A DNA stretch of 64,000 bases, from assembly GCF_023073415.1 (NCBI RefSeq), contig NZ_JADPJL010000067.1:1-64000 (forward strand), written 5' to 3'. Made by a program: the position numbers and the translations under genes. This DNA is from Bradyrhizobium sp. 190 (GTDB taxonomy: Bacteria; Pseudomonadota; Alphaproteobacteria; Rhizobiales; Xanthobacteraceae). Positions within the stretch are counted from its first letter, which is position 1. The number at the start of each line of letters is the position of its first letter. Of the stretch, positions 29,176 through 38,568 are shown one piece after another. The notes beneath the pieces are model-generated. The model was not told where the DNA came from. It was given only the letters and a program-made list of their open reading frames with translations, and made no database searches.

Positions 29176-29600
29176 CGCCTGGTTACACCACGTCCGGAAG
29201 ACGCCGGATGATCGCGGAGTGCGCGGCTTGCGCGCGCTCCCCGATATGGTGTCGAAAGGACGGGTCAGACGCTCCAGCTTTTGGAAGCATCGTGGGTCGT
29301 GACGATAGGATCAAAAGCCAAGTCGTATGATCGCCATCAAGCCATCTGGCGTCGGCCTGCCAAGACGGCAGCGCTCTCCGTTGAGGCCGCCCCGCATTGG
29401 CGCAAGCTGAGAGGCCGCCTGAACACAGCAATGGGTGAAATTCTCGGGCTGATCCGCCCCTCATCTTTACTGCCAGCTAAAAGACGAACGGACCCTTTGT
29501 CAAATGTGAAATTCTTGGAGTATATTTCACAGACATTAACACACGGCGGTTACATTCCACCTCACCATGGCAGCAGGTCTGAAGGGGCACGCCGAAGAGG
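29176..29600. other. spacer with one operator-like dyad
   Basis: No protein-coding frame is convincing here. The only structured element noticed is the inverted repeat at 29505-29531, listed separately. Confidence 0.4.
29505..29531. repeat. 8-base inverted repeat TGTGAAAT / ATTTCACA
   Basis: Two perfect complementary arms of eight bases are separated by 11 bases. The geometry looks like a protein-binding dyad, yet no intact gene starts nearby; the flanking lrp and ald remnants read toward or away from it. It may be left over from a deleted promoter. Confidence 0.35.
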
Positions 29601-29601
29601 T

Positions 29602-29832
29602 TTAGACGGTCCGATCCTTTAAAGTTCGGCAACCTCTCCGCTGCCTGTCGAAACACGCCAGGCGGCACCGCACGGTCGCCAACTTCATGCACATTGCGAA
29701 GCTGGATTGGATGCGGGCCACGTGTGGCAGCCGCGACAGTTCGCTGCGGTGGACGCGCTCGTAATCCTCGATATCGCACACAAGGACAATCGCGAGATAG
29801 TCGTCGCTACCAGACATCAGAACGGTGCCGCT
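29602..29832 (-). pseudogene. Lrp/AsnC regulator C-terminal fragment
   Basis: VLMSGSDDYLAIVLVCDIED, YERVHRSELSRLPHVARIQ and SSFAMCMKLATVRCRLA reproduce the RAM ligand-binding half of an Lrp-family protein up to its natural end. The DNA-binding half is missing. It is joined head to head to the truncated ald gene, as expected if one deletion removed both 5' ends of a divergent lrp-ald pair. Confidence 0.7.
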
Positions 29833-29835
29833 CTG

Positions 29836-30492
29836 AAGCGTTACAGCGGCGGTCGCGGCCTGCTGCTCGGCGGCGTTCCCGGCGTCAGCCCGGCAAGAGT
29901 TGCCGTTATCGGTGGCGGCATGGTCGGAACGCACGCGGCACGCATGGCAGCAGGTCTCGGCGCTGAGGTTTCGCTGCTCGACCGCTCGATACGCAGGCTG
30001 CGCGAGCTTGATGAACTGTTCGAAGGTCGCGTCCGCACGCGATATTCGACGATGCAGGCGATCCAGGACGAGGTATTCGCTGCCGACGTCGTCATCGGAA
30101 CGGTCCTTGTGCCGGGCGCAAGCGCCCCCAAGTTGGTCACCCGAGCGATGCTGAGCAAGATGCAAAAGGGCGCAGTGCTGGTTGACGTCGCCATCGACCA
30201 GGGTGGCTGCTTCGAAACATCGCATGCGACTACGCACGCGGATCCGACATACGAAGTCGGAGGAATCATCCACTATTGCGTTGCGAATATGCCCGGCGCC
30301 GTCCTGCTGACGTCGAGCCATGCCTTGAACAATGCGACCTTGCCGTTCGGGCTCGCGCTGGCTGCCAAGGGCATTGCCGCGGTGCGCGACAATCCGCACC
30401 TTCTGGCCGGCCTCAACGTACTTGCCGGCCGGATCGTCAACAAGGCGGTCGCGGACAGCCTCGGCATGAACCACACCCCGTTTGCGGCATGA
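29836..30492 (+). pseudogene. ald: alanine dehydrogenase, 5'-truncated
   Basis: GGRGLLLGGVPGVSPARVAV, then IGGGMVGTHAARMAAGLGAE (NAD-binding fold), VADVVIGTVLVPGA-like DVVIGTVLVPGASAPKLVT, LVDVAIDQGGCFETS and YCVANMPGAVLLTSSHALNN identify alanine dehydrogenase. This enzyme interconverts alanine and pyruvate plus ammonium with NAD. About the first 145 of 370 residues are absent, including the catalytic Lys and His region. The remaining 3' part is unbroken to its stop and is followed by a good terminator, so the deletion seems recent. Confidence 0.85.
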
Positions 30493-30529
30493 CGTGACGC
30501 TGGCGTCCAACTCGTTTCCTCCCTGACTT

Positions 30530-30557
30530 GGGCCGCTCACCGGAGCGCCCATTTTTT
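30530..30557 (+). terminator. rho-independent terminator of ald
   Basis: GGGCCGCTC pairs with GAGCGCCC (one bulged C) around a four-base loop and is followed by ATTTTTT, 38 bases after the ald stop. Confidence 0.75.
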
Positions 30558-30589
30558 ATCAGTTACGGCGAGCATACCTATGAAAAAAT

Positions 30590-30730
30590 TCGCGTCGACG
30601 GTTGGTTGATGCCGCCCTCCCGCCCACTTGGATCTCGTTGGAGCCGGCAAAGATCGAGACCTTGCGGCTGTTGAAGTAGCTAGATGCGATCTCGTTATCA
30701 TTCCGGTCGACATCGCCTCGACGCTGTGGC
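30590..30730 (-). pseudogene. acyl-CoA dehydrogenase C-terminal fragment
   Basis: RNDNEIASSYFNSRKVSIF, then AGSNEIQVGG, is the C-terminal helix region of acyl-CoA dehydrogenases (compare YFNARKVSIYGGSNEIQ). About 45 residues remain between the ald terminator and the livM relic. Confidence 0.6.
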
Positions 30731-30824
30731 AGCTCTGTGAGCCTTCTCGTTGAGAGCGCAGAGAGTCGGCTCTGAACATTGTTTCGCCGGAACTGTCACC
30801 TGAAGCGTTCCATCCAGCGGTAGA

Positions 30825-31944
30825 CTAGCCGCGTCGCGGTCCTGCTGACAGCTTGATCTCGCCCAGGCGCTTCTGCGCGCGTCTGCGCAAAACACCGACG
30901 ATGCCCATCGGCAAATAGTACACTGTGAGGATGAAGAGCAGTCCAAGCCATAACATCCACCGGTCGGGAGACAAGATTTGGCCGATGATCGGTATGGGGT
31001 CAAGCACGCCGCCCGCCGATTTTAGCAAGTCCTGCAGTACCCCTGGGCGACGAGAAACGCGGTCGCACCCAAAACGCTTCCGTAGAGGGTTCAGATACCG
31101 CCGATGATGACGATCATCAGGATGTCGAGCATGATTTGAACGAAAGTGACGCATCGGGTCCCGAATAGCGCAGCCACAGCGACAACATCACCCCGGCAAG
31201 ACAAGCAAAAGCTGCCGCGACGATGTTCGAAATCGTGCGGAAGACGACGACGGGATAGCCGATCGCCTCAGCCCTAAATTCGTTATCCCGGATGGCCAGC
31301 AGGACGCGTCCGAACGGCGAGTTAACGATTCGAAGCAGTAAGAGCAACAAGACCAGGCTCGTCGCAAAGATCAGATAGTAGCAGAGTAACTTGCCATCTA
31401 TGGTCAAACCGAAGACCTCCGAATCAAACAGGCGGAAGCTCGGCATCAAGGCCAGCGGCAGGCGGAAAATAATGCCGTCTTCCCCGCCTGTCACACTCGA
31501 GACTTGGATCGCAAGCGTCTGCACAGCCGCCGACAGGGCAAGCGTAATCATCGAGAAGAATATTGCCCGCACTCTCAACGAGAACAGGCCGATGGCCAGC
31601 GCGAGCACGCTTGATACCGCGATGGCCGTAAGGGTGCCAACGGCCACGGCTCCCCAACTAGGTCACATTCGTACGATTGCGATGCCGACGCCATAGGCGC
31701 CCACCCCGAAAAAGACGGTATGGGCGAAGCTGAAGATTCCGGTGTAGCCGAGCAACAGGTCGAAGCTTGCTGCCAGTACTGCGAATATCATGATCTTGAC
31801 ACAGATGCTGATCGCCTTGGCTCCTCCCAGCATGAACGGGCCAAGAAGGAGCATCAAAACAATTGCGACGAGCAGCACTACGAGGAACCGGCTCCCCGGC
31901 CGGTCCGTGGAAATCAGACGTGTCCGGTCAATGGAGGTGCTCAT
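30825..31944 (-). pseudogene. livM: branched-chain amino acid ABC permease LivM, broken
   Basis: From ATG 31944, AKAISICVKIMIFAVLAASF, DLLLGYTGIFSFAHTVFFGV and GAYGVGIAIVRM give a LivM N-terminus. A TGA at 31663-31665 then stops the frame, although PSWGAVAVGTLTAIAVSS follows in the same frame. Near 31150 the frame shifts (IMLDILMIVIIGGI), another stop follows, and the C-terminus SPDRWMLWLGLLFILTVYYL lies in a third frame. At least three inactivating changes are present. It overlaps the livH 3' end, the usual operon order livH-livM. Confidence 0.85.
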
Positions 31945-32899
31945 CGCACACCCGCCGAATACAACCCGTTTGGGCGCCACAGAAGAACTGCCGCCATGAC
32001 AGCGATGTTCGAGAACAGGCGACTTTCGGCTCGATAAAGCTCGCGTAGTTCGTGGTAATGCCGACCAGGAGAGCGCCCAGGAGAGCGCCGCCCGTAGATC
32101 CAAGCCCGCCGATAATAATGACGATGAAGACCAGCACGCCCAGTTGGCTGCCGATCTGCGGTACGAGGGTCTGCTGATTGAGGCCCCACATCACGCCACC
32201 GAAGCCAGCCAGCGCGCAGCCCGACACGAAGGTAGCAACAAACAAGCGGCGCACGCGGTAGCCAAGCGCCTCGACCATTTCACGATCGTGAACACCCGCC
32301 CGTATCAAGAGCCCGACCTTCGTTTGAGTGAAGACGAAATATTGGCCGGCGAAAACAAGAGCTCCGACCAAGAAGGCGAAGGCCCGATAGCGCTCCACCG
32401 CGACATCGCCGAAGGCGAAGGCTCCGCTTAGGAACGGCGGCAACGTCACGCTGACTTGCTGTACTCCCCAGATGATCTTGATGATCTCTTCGCCGACGAT
32501 CAGACCACCCGTCGTTAGCAGGATCTGCATCAGATGGTCGCCGTAAACCGGTTTGACCAACAATCGTTCGAAAATCAGCCCGGCTACTGCAGCTCCGACC
32601 GTGGCTGCTATTAACGCGAGAGCTATGACGAGCAGATTGTCGCCTAGGTAGGGTGAGACGACATAGCCGCTCAAGGCGACGAAAATCGTCGCCGACAAAT
32701 AGGCACCTGCAGTGATGAAGATGCCCTGACCGAAGTTAAGAACGTCCATCAAGCCGAAGACGATCGTCATGCCGGAAGCGATGGTAAAGATGATCATCCC
32801 CATCGCCAGCCCGGCGATCGTCAGCGTGCACCATCTACTGGCACTGCCGATGGCGAAATAAGCCAGCCCCATCAGAAGCGGCAACAAGGCCAGGGGCAT
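31941..32899 (-). pseudogene. livH: branched-chain amino acid ABC permease LivH, frameshifted near the end
   Basis: The first 290 residues are a normal LivH: LAMGMIIFTIASGMTIVFGL, DVLNFGQGIFITAGAYLS, LIRAGVHDREMVEALGYRV and the EAA-like loop region GGLGSTGGALLGALLVGI. Near 32030 a frameshift replaces the last transmembrane helix; the lost C-terminus AVMAAVLLWRPNGLYSAGVR is read in another frame, ending at 31941. The operon it belongs to is dead throughout, so function is unlikely. Confidence 0.85.
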
Positions 32900-32930
32900 A
32901 GAGGCATCATATCGGAACGGTTCATGGGCA

Positions 32931-33653
32931 TTACGCGAAACCTAGTTGTGATTTGAGTAGATCTTCGCGCTCGAAGTATTCCTTCGCCGGGCCGACGCGG
33001 ACGATCTTTCCTGAATCGATGACCGCGACGTCGTCACCGACCTCACGAGCGAGATGCAAATTCTGCTCGACTAGCAGAATGCTCGCACCGCTTTCCTTGA
33101 GCTTGATCATAGCACCTGCCATGTTGTCGATGATCGCTGGGCGCCAGCCCCTTGCTCGGCTCGTCGATCAGAAGCATCTCGCGTGGCTCCACAATCGCAC
33201 GTGCCATTGCTACCATCTGCTTCTGGCCGCCTGAGAGTTTGCCTGCAGGCCGGTTCCAGAATTTCTGCACAGCGGGAAACAGCTGGAAGATCCATTCGAG
33301 ACGTCCTTGATCGAGGTCCGAGAGGCGGGATGCTTGTCTGCCCGCCAGCAGCAGATTCTCCTTTACGCAGAGGTCCGGAAAGACGCCATGTTCTCGGGAA
33401 CGTAGGCGATGCCGAGACGGGATATGTCCGAAGTGGGACGCCCGAAAACGTCGGTCGCACCGAAGCTGATGCGCCCGCGCGAGGCCGGCCACAAGCCCAT
33501 GATTGTTCGCAACGTCGTCGACTTGCCTGCGCCGTTGCGACCAAGCAGAAGAGTGATGCGATTCCGCTCGGCCCGAAAGCTCACGCCCTGCAAAATGTGG
33601 TAAAGGCCGATATATGTATGCACATTTTCGAGGTTCAGAAGTGACGGGGTCAT
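32931..33653 (-). pseudogene. livF: branched-chain amino acid ABC ATPase LivF, frameshifted twice
   Basis: The N-terminus from ATG 33653 has VHTYIGLYHILQGVSFRAE and Walker A LLGRNGAGKST. The middle, in another frame, has GKLSGGQKQMVAMARAIVEP (signature) and MLLIDEPSKGLAP (Walker B). The C-terminus in a third frame is SILLVEQNLHLAREVGDD, ending at 32931. Breaks lie near 33385 and 33130. ATG 33653 overlaps the livG stop as ATGA, so livG and livF were translationally coupled. Confidence 0.85.
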
Positions 33654-33988
33654 GTTGAGCCTCTTTTCGACCTCTTGCCCGTCCCCAGGTAGGCTTCTTG
33701 CACGATTGCGGATTGGATGACGTCGCTCGGCGCACCATCCGCAACCAATTGGCCATTGTGAAGTACGATGATCCGATCCGCGAGATCCCGGACGACGTCC
33801 ATCTTGTGCTCGACAAGAAGGATCGTCTTGTGGTTCACGGTCTTCAACTTGCGAATGAGATCCAGAATAACTGGCACTTCATCGGCGCTCATGCCCGCTG
33901 TCGGCTCGTCGAACATGTACACTTTCGGATCCATAGCAATCAGCATGGCGACTTCCAATTTCCGTTGATCGCCGTGCGAGAGATACAT
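33650..33988 (-). pseudogene. livG: branched-chain amino acid ABC ATPase LivG, 3' fragment
   Basis: YLSHGDQRKLEVAMLIAMDP, VYMFDEPTAGMSADEVPVI and LLVEHKMDVVRDLADRIIVL are the signature, Walker B and H-loop regions of LivG. Upstream of 33988 the sequence changes abruptly into an IS256-family fragment, so Walker A and the first half are lost. Confidence 0.85.
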
Positions 33989-33989
33989 G

Positions 33990-34330
33990 CTGAAATACGA
34001 GAAGGCCGCCGATTGCCTGAGCAAGGATCGAGACACGCTGCTTGCTTTCTACGACTTCCCAGCCGAGCACTGGAAACATTTACGGACCACCAACCCCATT
34101 GAAAGCACCTTCGCCACCGTGCGCCACCGCACGATCCGATCGAAGGGCTGCTGTCTAACAGGACCGCGCTCGCAATTGTCTTCAAGCTGCTGGAAGCCGC
34201 GCAGAAAAGCTGGCGCCGTCTCGATGGCACCAACCAGTTACCAAAACTCGTTCTTGGTGTGACATTCAACGACGGGATCGAGGTCATCGCCAAGCCGACC
34301 GACCGTCAGCTCACAACCGCCGCCGCCTGA
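33990..34330 (+). mobile_element. IS256-family transposase 3' fragment
   Basis: KDRDTLLAFYDFPAEHWKHL, then RTTNPIESTFATVRHRTIRS (catalytic Glu region), then in another frame KLLEAAQKSWRRLDGTNQLP and a stop at 34330, form the C-terminal third of an IS256-type transposase. It abuts livG and a PEP-mutase relic, marking a rearrangement junction. Confidence 0.8.
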
Positions 34331-34389
34331 CCGGCTCCGGCCGTCACCAAAAATTGGCGATAGCTCGCCAACTCGGGGCAAGGCCCGCT

Positions 34390-34780
34390 CGTATCCAATG
34401 GGCGCGAATAACGGAGTTTGCGTGCCAATAGGCGCGCATTGTCGAAGTTCCCGAAGCCGCTATCGCCGTCAACAGCCGCAGGCAGTCGGTTCGAGTCCAG
34501 TGTGTGCTTGACCACGTCGACGAGTTTGGTCCCGTGAAGCTTCTTTCGCATCGTGCTAGCTGAGAGAGGATGCAATTGACAGGCGGCATGCCCAAAAGCT
34601 TTTACAACCGGCGCGCTCCATGAACGCGCCGGACAGCCCATCATTCGTCTCCACAAGAAAGGAGAAGTAGCGGTTGAAGCAGATGTGAAGGCGCGCGATG
34701 CGCCCGCGATCGGCCAGCGCATCCCAGCGGATTGGATAGGGTCCCGGGGTCCTAACAGATTGTGGTTGATTTCGCATCCC
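34390..34780 (-). pseudogene. PEP-mutase / isocitrate-lyase superfamily remnant
   Basis: FSFLVETNDGLSGAFMERAG, CKSFWACRLSIASSLS, then in another frame KLVDVVKHTLDSNRLPAAV and DGDSGFGNFDNARLLARKL match the first 90-100 residues of phosphoenolpyruvate phosphomutases (compare LMEAHNGLSARIVEEAGF and DGDTGYGNFNNVRRLVRKL). This enzyme makes the C-P bond of phosphonates; related phosphonopyruvate hydrolases look similar. At least one frameshift and loss of the C-terminal two thirds make it dead. Confidence 0.6.
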
Positions 34781-34861
34781 GAACTCCTTTCAGGTGACGT
34801 TTGACGGCCCGATCCTCATTCACCGGCAGCTGACACGCTTCTGATATCTAGATCAATTACT

Positions 34862-35612
34862 AGCGTTGGTAGTTGACCAGGCGCAAACTACTGTGAAGTT
34901 TGGTGCCGTGCCTGAGGAGGTGCTGTTCGATAATGCGCGTGCGCTGGTCGTGGAACACGATGCCACGACGCACACCGTCGTGTTCAATGATAAGCTGACC
35001 GCGTTGCCAAGCACTGGGGCTTCGGCCACGGGCCTGCGCGCCATATCGAGCCCGCACCAAGGGCAAGACCGAGAATGGCTTCGGCTACGTCAAGCGGAAC
35101 GCGGTCGCCGGGCGCACCTTCCCGAGCTGGGAGGCTTTTGAGGCGCACCTTGAGGCTTGGACGCGGGAGATCGCCGACCTACGTCAGCATGGCACGACTG
35201 GCGAAGCACCGATTGAGCGCTTCAGGCGTGATGAGGCGCTTGCGCTGAAGCCCATCGCGGGGAGGCCGCCCTTCCAGGCCGCTCGTGAACTGATCCGGCG
35301 CGTGCAGGCCGACTGCGCGGTCGAGATCGATGGCAACGCCTACTCTGTGCCATGGCGGCTGATCGGTGGACGGTGAGAGCGACGATCGCCGATGACGTGG
35401 TGCGCATCCACCACGGGATCCATGAGGCGGCCGTTCATCCAGTCTGTGTCGGTCGGCGCCGTCGCGTCGTTGATCCTAAATACTTTGAGGGTCTGACAGG
35501 CTTTAAACCGAGCCGTGCTGGCGAGCTCGCATTATCGCCTGTCGCGCCGCCGTCGCCGACGCTGCTGCGACCACTCGACGAGTACGAAGCGATTGTGGGA
35601 GGGGGGTTCTGA
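34862..35612 (+). mobile_element. istA: IS21-family IstA C-terminal part, frameshifted
   Basis: VKFGAVPEEVLFDNARALVV, RARTKGKTENGFGYVKRNAV, WTREIADLRQHGTTGEAPIE, CAVEIDGNAYSVPWRLIGGR and PTLLRPLDEYEAIVGGGF occur in order, as in IstA integrase-type transposases, but in three frames (breaks near 35010 and 35375). The N-terminal half is missing. It is directly followed by istB. Confidence 0.85.
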
Positions 35613-36256
35613 TGCGAGCCATTGTTCCCGACCGCCTGAGCGATATGCTGACGCGCCTGAAGCTGACGGCTGTCCGCGACCAGTTTGATGGGTTGTTGGA
35701 TGAAGCCGGCCGACAAGAGCTGAGCCTATGCGAGACTCTGGTGCTGCTGTGCGAGCGCGAGATCGCCCGCAAGGATGAACGGCGCATCGAGATGACGCTC
35801 AAACTTGCTCGCTTCCCGTTCGTTCGCGATCTGTCGGGCTTCGACTTCTCGGCCCAGCCCTGCTCGATCCCAAGCAGATACGAGAGCTTGCGAGCGCCCG
35901 CTGGATCGCCAATGGCGAGAACGTGCTGCTGCTTGGGCCACCTGGCGTTGGCAAGACGCACATTGCGGTCGCTCTTGGGCGCGAAGCGATTCTGGCTGGG
36001 CATTCCGTTCAGTTCGTCGCAGCCACAATTGTCGTTGTGCAGCTTGCCAACGGTCACGGCGAAGGCCGGCTCGAGGAGCGGCTCGCGCAATTTGCCAAGC
36101 CAAAGCTCCTGATCATCGACGAGCTCGGGTATCTGCCCTTTGAGCCCAATGCCGCGCATGGTTCTTCCAGCTTGTTAGCCGTCGTTACGAGAGAGGCGCG
36201 ATCCTGCTGACCAGCAATCGCAGCGTCGGCGAGTGGGGCTCTGTCTTCAGCGACCC
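35612..36256 (+). mobile_element. istB: IS21 istB, 5' part
   Basis: The N-terminus from ATG 35612 (SDMLTRLKLTAVRDQFDGLL) and the AAA+ part LLLGPPGVGKTHIAVALGRE (Walker A) with LLIIDELGYLPFE (Walker B) identify the IstB helper ATPase. Frame breaks lie near 35870 and 36160. The frame GAILLTSNRSVGEWGSVFSD stops matching at VFSDP, position 36256, where the serine-recombinase module begins. The rest of istB resumes at 38880. Confidence 0.85.
36243..36256. repeat. left junction repeat of the recombinase module
   Basis: GTCTTCAGCGACCC encodes V-F-S-D-P in istB. The corresponding right copy is at 38878-38891 (11 of 14 identical, encoding V-F-G-D-P). The pair looks like attachment-site halves left by site-specific integration. 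Confidence 0.5.
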
Positions 36257-36263
36257 GATGACT

Positions 36264-38366
36264 TCATGATGCCTCCTTCTTCGAACGCTTGGTGCGTCGT
36301 ACCCGATTGCGAAGCTGACTGATTTGTTCGTCTGAGAGCTCGATCTGCCATGGCTGGCCTTTGGTTAACTGACGACCTGCCAGCAATCCGCGCGCGAGAT
36401 AATCGAACACCGTTTGCGGGGTTACTCCGAGCTCAGCCGCTGCGCCCTGAATCGAGAAGCTGCCGTCGGGCCAGCGCATCGGATTCTTGTCCACGCCGTT
36501 GATTTTGACGGTGGGAATGCCCCAGCGGGTGCGCAACACCCAGACGTTCTCGCCTGTGAAGGCGCAGCCTCGGGCCGCGACGAAGCCTTCCTCATTGAGT
36601 ATTGCCGCGATCTCGCCATCCATTTTGTGTTCAGCATTCAACTCGACGATCCGTCGCCGCAACCGATCAATGTCGATGTAATCGCGGTAGGTGTGAACGC
36701 GCCGTTGCACGTGATGCTCGCTGGTTGCGCCGGTCTGCCAGACGATCTTAAGCCACACCTGACCTCGGGTCCGCTTCTGATCAAGAACGACTTCGCGGAT
36801 GACAAATCGCAGAATGCGCTTGCGATCGGCTGCCGACGTGGTGGCCGTATTCCAAATCCGCGGCAGGTTCTCGCCGAGCGCTTGTAGCCCTGCGCGTTCC
36901 GCCGGGCCAATCAGAAGCGGCTCTTGCACGCGCCAACGCGCATGCTGCTGCTCGACTGCCTCGACGACACGCAGCTTCTCTTCCCAAGCCCGCTCAAGTG
37001 AGCGCGCCACAAGACGGTTCTCGGGCTCTACGGCGTCATACTGACGCCGAGCGCGCTCGGCCTCGTAGCGAGCGCGCTCCACGCGAAGCGCCCAGTGGCG
37101 CTCGAGCTGACGGCTCTCCTGCTCCAGTTGGCCCGCCGCCGCGAGTGCGATCTCAATCTGATCCGGCACCAGGGCATCGAGGACCACCCGCTCGACCAGT
37201 GCGTCAACCGCCAAGGCCCGGACTTCCTGGCACAGAACACTGCCTTGCTGGTCCCGATCCGACCGGCAGCAATAGACCGGATAGTCGGCATTCGGGCCCG
37301 TGTAGCGCATGCTCATGCGCCGTCCACAACGGCCGCAGATCGCAATTCCTTGTAACAGGGCTGCCCCCTTGCGCGGTACGCCAGCGTGTCCCGCCTCATA
37401 GCGGCAGACGTTATCTGCCAGTCGCCCCTGGTTGGCCATGAACTCCTCCCAGCTGATATAGCCTGGGTGAGCGGCGTGGAGGCAAACCGCCCAATCCCCG
37501 ATCGCTACCTTGACCGTTCCCGTCAGCGATCCTGGCCGGCATCGGCTCGGATCCTTTTGCCGGCGGCCATAAACATACGCCCCAGTATAGGCCGGATTTT
37601 GAAGGATACTAAGGACGCGTGCACTATCTGGCGCACGCCAGACGATCTCGTGTGGAGATGGTCCAAGCAGCGGTCGAACCGGCAAGGACAATCCGTTCCT
37701 GTCCAAGTACCGCATCACACGGCGAGCGCTTTGCAGTTCCCGGAATTTGGCAAACACGAGATGAAGACAGGCCTGCACCTCCTCATCGGGATTGAGAATA
37801 ATTGTGCCCGCTCGATCATAGGCGAGCCCGGCTGGCAGGGGCAGCCGCAGTTCGCCCCGCGCCGCCTTCTGGCGTTCCCCTTGATGAAGGCGCATCCGAA
37901 GCTGATGCAACTCCGCCTCGCTCATGATGCCGGACAAGCCCAACAGCAGGCGGTCGTGGTAGGCGCGCGGATCGTAAAGCCGCTCGCCATCCGCAATGAG
38001 CACGCCGAACACCGAGCACAGCTCGAGAAGCTGATGCCAGTCCCGGTTATTGCGGGCCAAGCGAGAAGCGTCGAGGCTCACCACAAGACCGGCATTGCCA
38101 AGGCCGATCTCGGCAATGAGCTTCTGGAAACCATGACGATCCACACCGCCAGCACCGGATTTGCCCAGATCTTCGTCAATGACCTGGACGCGCTCCGGCG
38201 GCCAGCCCAGACCGATGGCGCGATCGACGAGGCGGTACTGCAGCTCCGTGCTCTCCTGGTGCTGGCGCACCTGGTTCACGGATGACTGCCGCACGTAGAC
38301 ATAGGCCAACTTGGCTCGGTGCGCAGTCGTGAGCCGCTCGTCAGCGACGTTCAAGCTGATCAGCAC
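36264..38366 (-). CDS. large serine recombinase
   Basis: The 700-residue protein has an N-terminal resolvase domain with the nucleophile Ser in YVYVRQSSVNQV (about residue 24) and VSLDASRLARNNRDW. A recombinase domain follows (VRRVMRYL-like QSARRVMRYLDRNGLSLP and LSILQNPAYTGAYVYGRR), then a zinc ribbon (ICGRCGRRMSMRY and a later YCC-C), a coiled coil rich in Glu/Arg (about 450-540) and a C-terminal DNA-binding region (ELGVTPQTVFDYLARG). I chose GTG 38366, with AAGGGG 8 bases upstream and overlap with the small gene before it, rather than the longer frame to 38540. It probably integrates and excises the module that splits istB. Confidence 0.88.
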   Translation of the reverse strand: MLISLNVADERLTTAHRAKLAYVYVRQSSVNQVRQHQESTELQYRLVDRAIGLGWPPERVQVIDEDLGKSGAGGVDRHGFQKLIAEIGLGNAGLVVSLDASRLARNNRDWHQLLELCSVFGVLIADGERLYDPRAYHDRLLLGLSGIMSEAELHQLRMRLHQGERQKAARGELRLPLPAGLAYDRAGTIILNPDEEVQACLHLVFAKFRELQSARRVMRYLDRNGLSLPVRPLLGPSPHEIVWRAPDSARVLSILQNPAYTGAYVYGRRQKDPSRCRPGSLTGTVKVAIGDWAVCLHAAHPGYISWEEFMANQGRLADNVCRYEAGHAGVPRKGAALLQGIAICGRCGRRMSMRYTGPNADYPVYCCRSDRDQQGSVLCQEVRALAVDALVERVVLDALVPDQIEIALAAAGQLEQESRQLERHWALRVERARYEAERARRQYDAVEPENRLVARSLERAWEEKLRVVEAVEQQHARWRVQEPLLIGPAERAGLQALGENLPRIWNTATTSAADRKRILRFVIREVVLDQKRTRGQVWLKIVWQTGATSEHHVQRRVHTYRDYIDIDRLRRRIVELNAEHKMDGEIAAILNEEGFVAARGCAFTGENVWVLRTRWGIPTVKINGVDKNPMRWPDGSFSIQGAAAELGVTPQTVFDYLARGLLAGRQLTKGQPWQIELSDEQISQLRNRVRRTKRSKKEAS

Positions 38367-38568
38367 GACCCAGTCCCCTTCCGGGCGTGCCGGGAACCGC
38401 TTGCGTTCGCCGCAGCAGCGTGGCGAGGATTTGAGCGATCTGGGTTTGCGTCGCGGTCGACAGATTCGGCCACAGGCGCGGAATGTCGGCCGTCGGACGG
38501 CCGGGTGGATTTGCCAACGTCGGCAGGGGTCGATACGCAACGCGACCTGGAAGCGGTCGGTGGGTCAT
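38341..38568 (-). CDS. small protein of the recombinase module
   Basis: The 75-residue frame from ATG 38568 overlaps the recombinase start and ends 26 bases inside it, which suggests translational coupling. It contains TATQTQIAQILATLLRR, a short helical segment; I recognise no domain. A small gene at this place is expected from the layout of comparable recombinase modules, but its role is unknown. Confidence 0.55.
   Translation of the reverse strand: MTHRPLPGRVAYRPLPTLANPPGRPTADIPRLWPNLSTATQTQIAQILATLLRRTQAVPGTPGRGLGRADQLERR

Noticed and set aside
29188..29208. Small hairpin after the cupin gene as a terminator
   Set aside because: The stem has only five pairs and there is no T-run.
29602..30552. 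316-codon minus-strand frame
   Set aside because: Mostly antisense to the alanine dehydrogenase remnant; only its last 75 codons correspond to a real relic, the Lrp fragment.
37386..38285. 299-codon plus-strand frame
   Set aside because: Antisense shadow of the serine recombinase gene.
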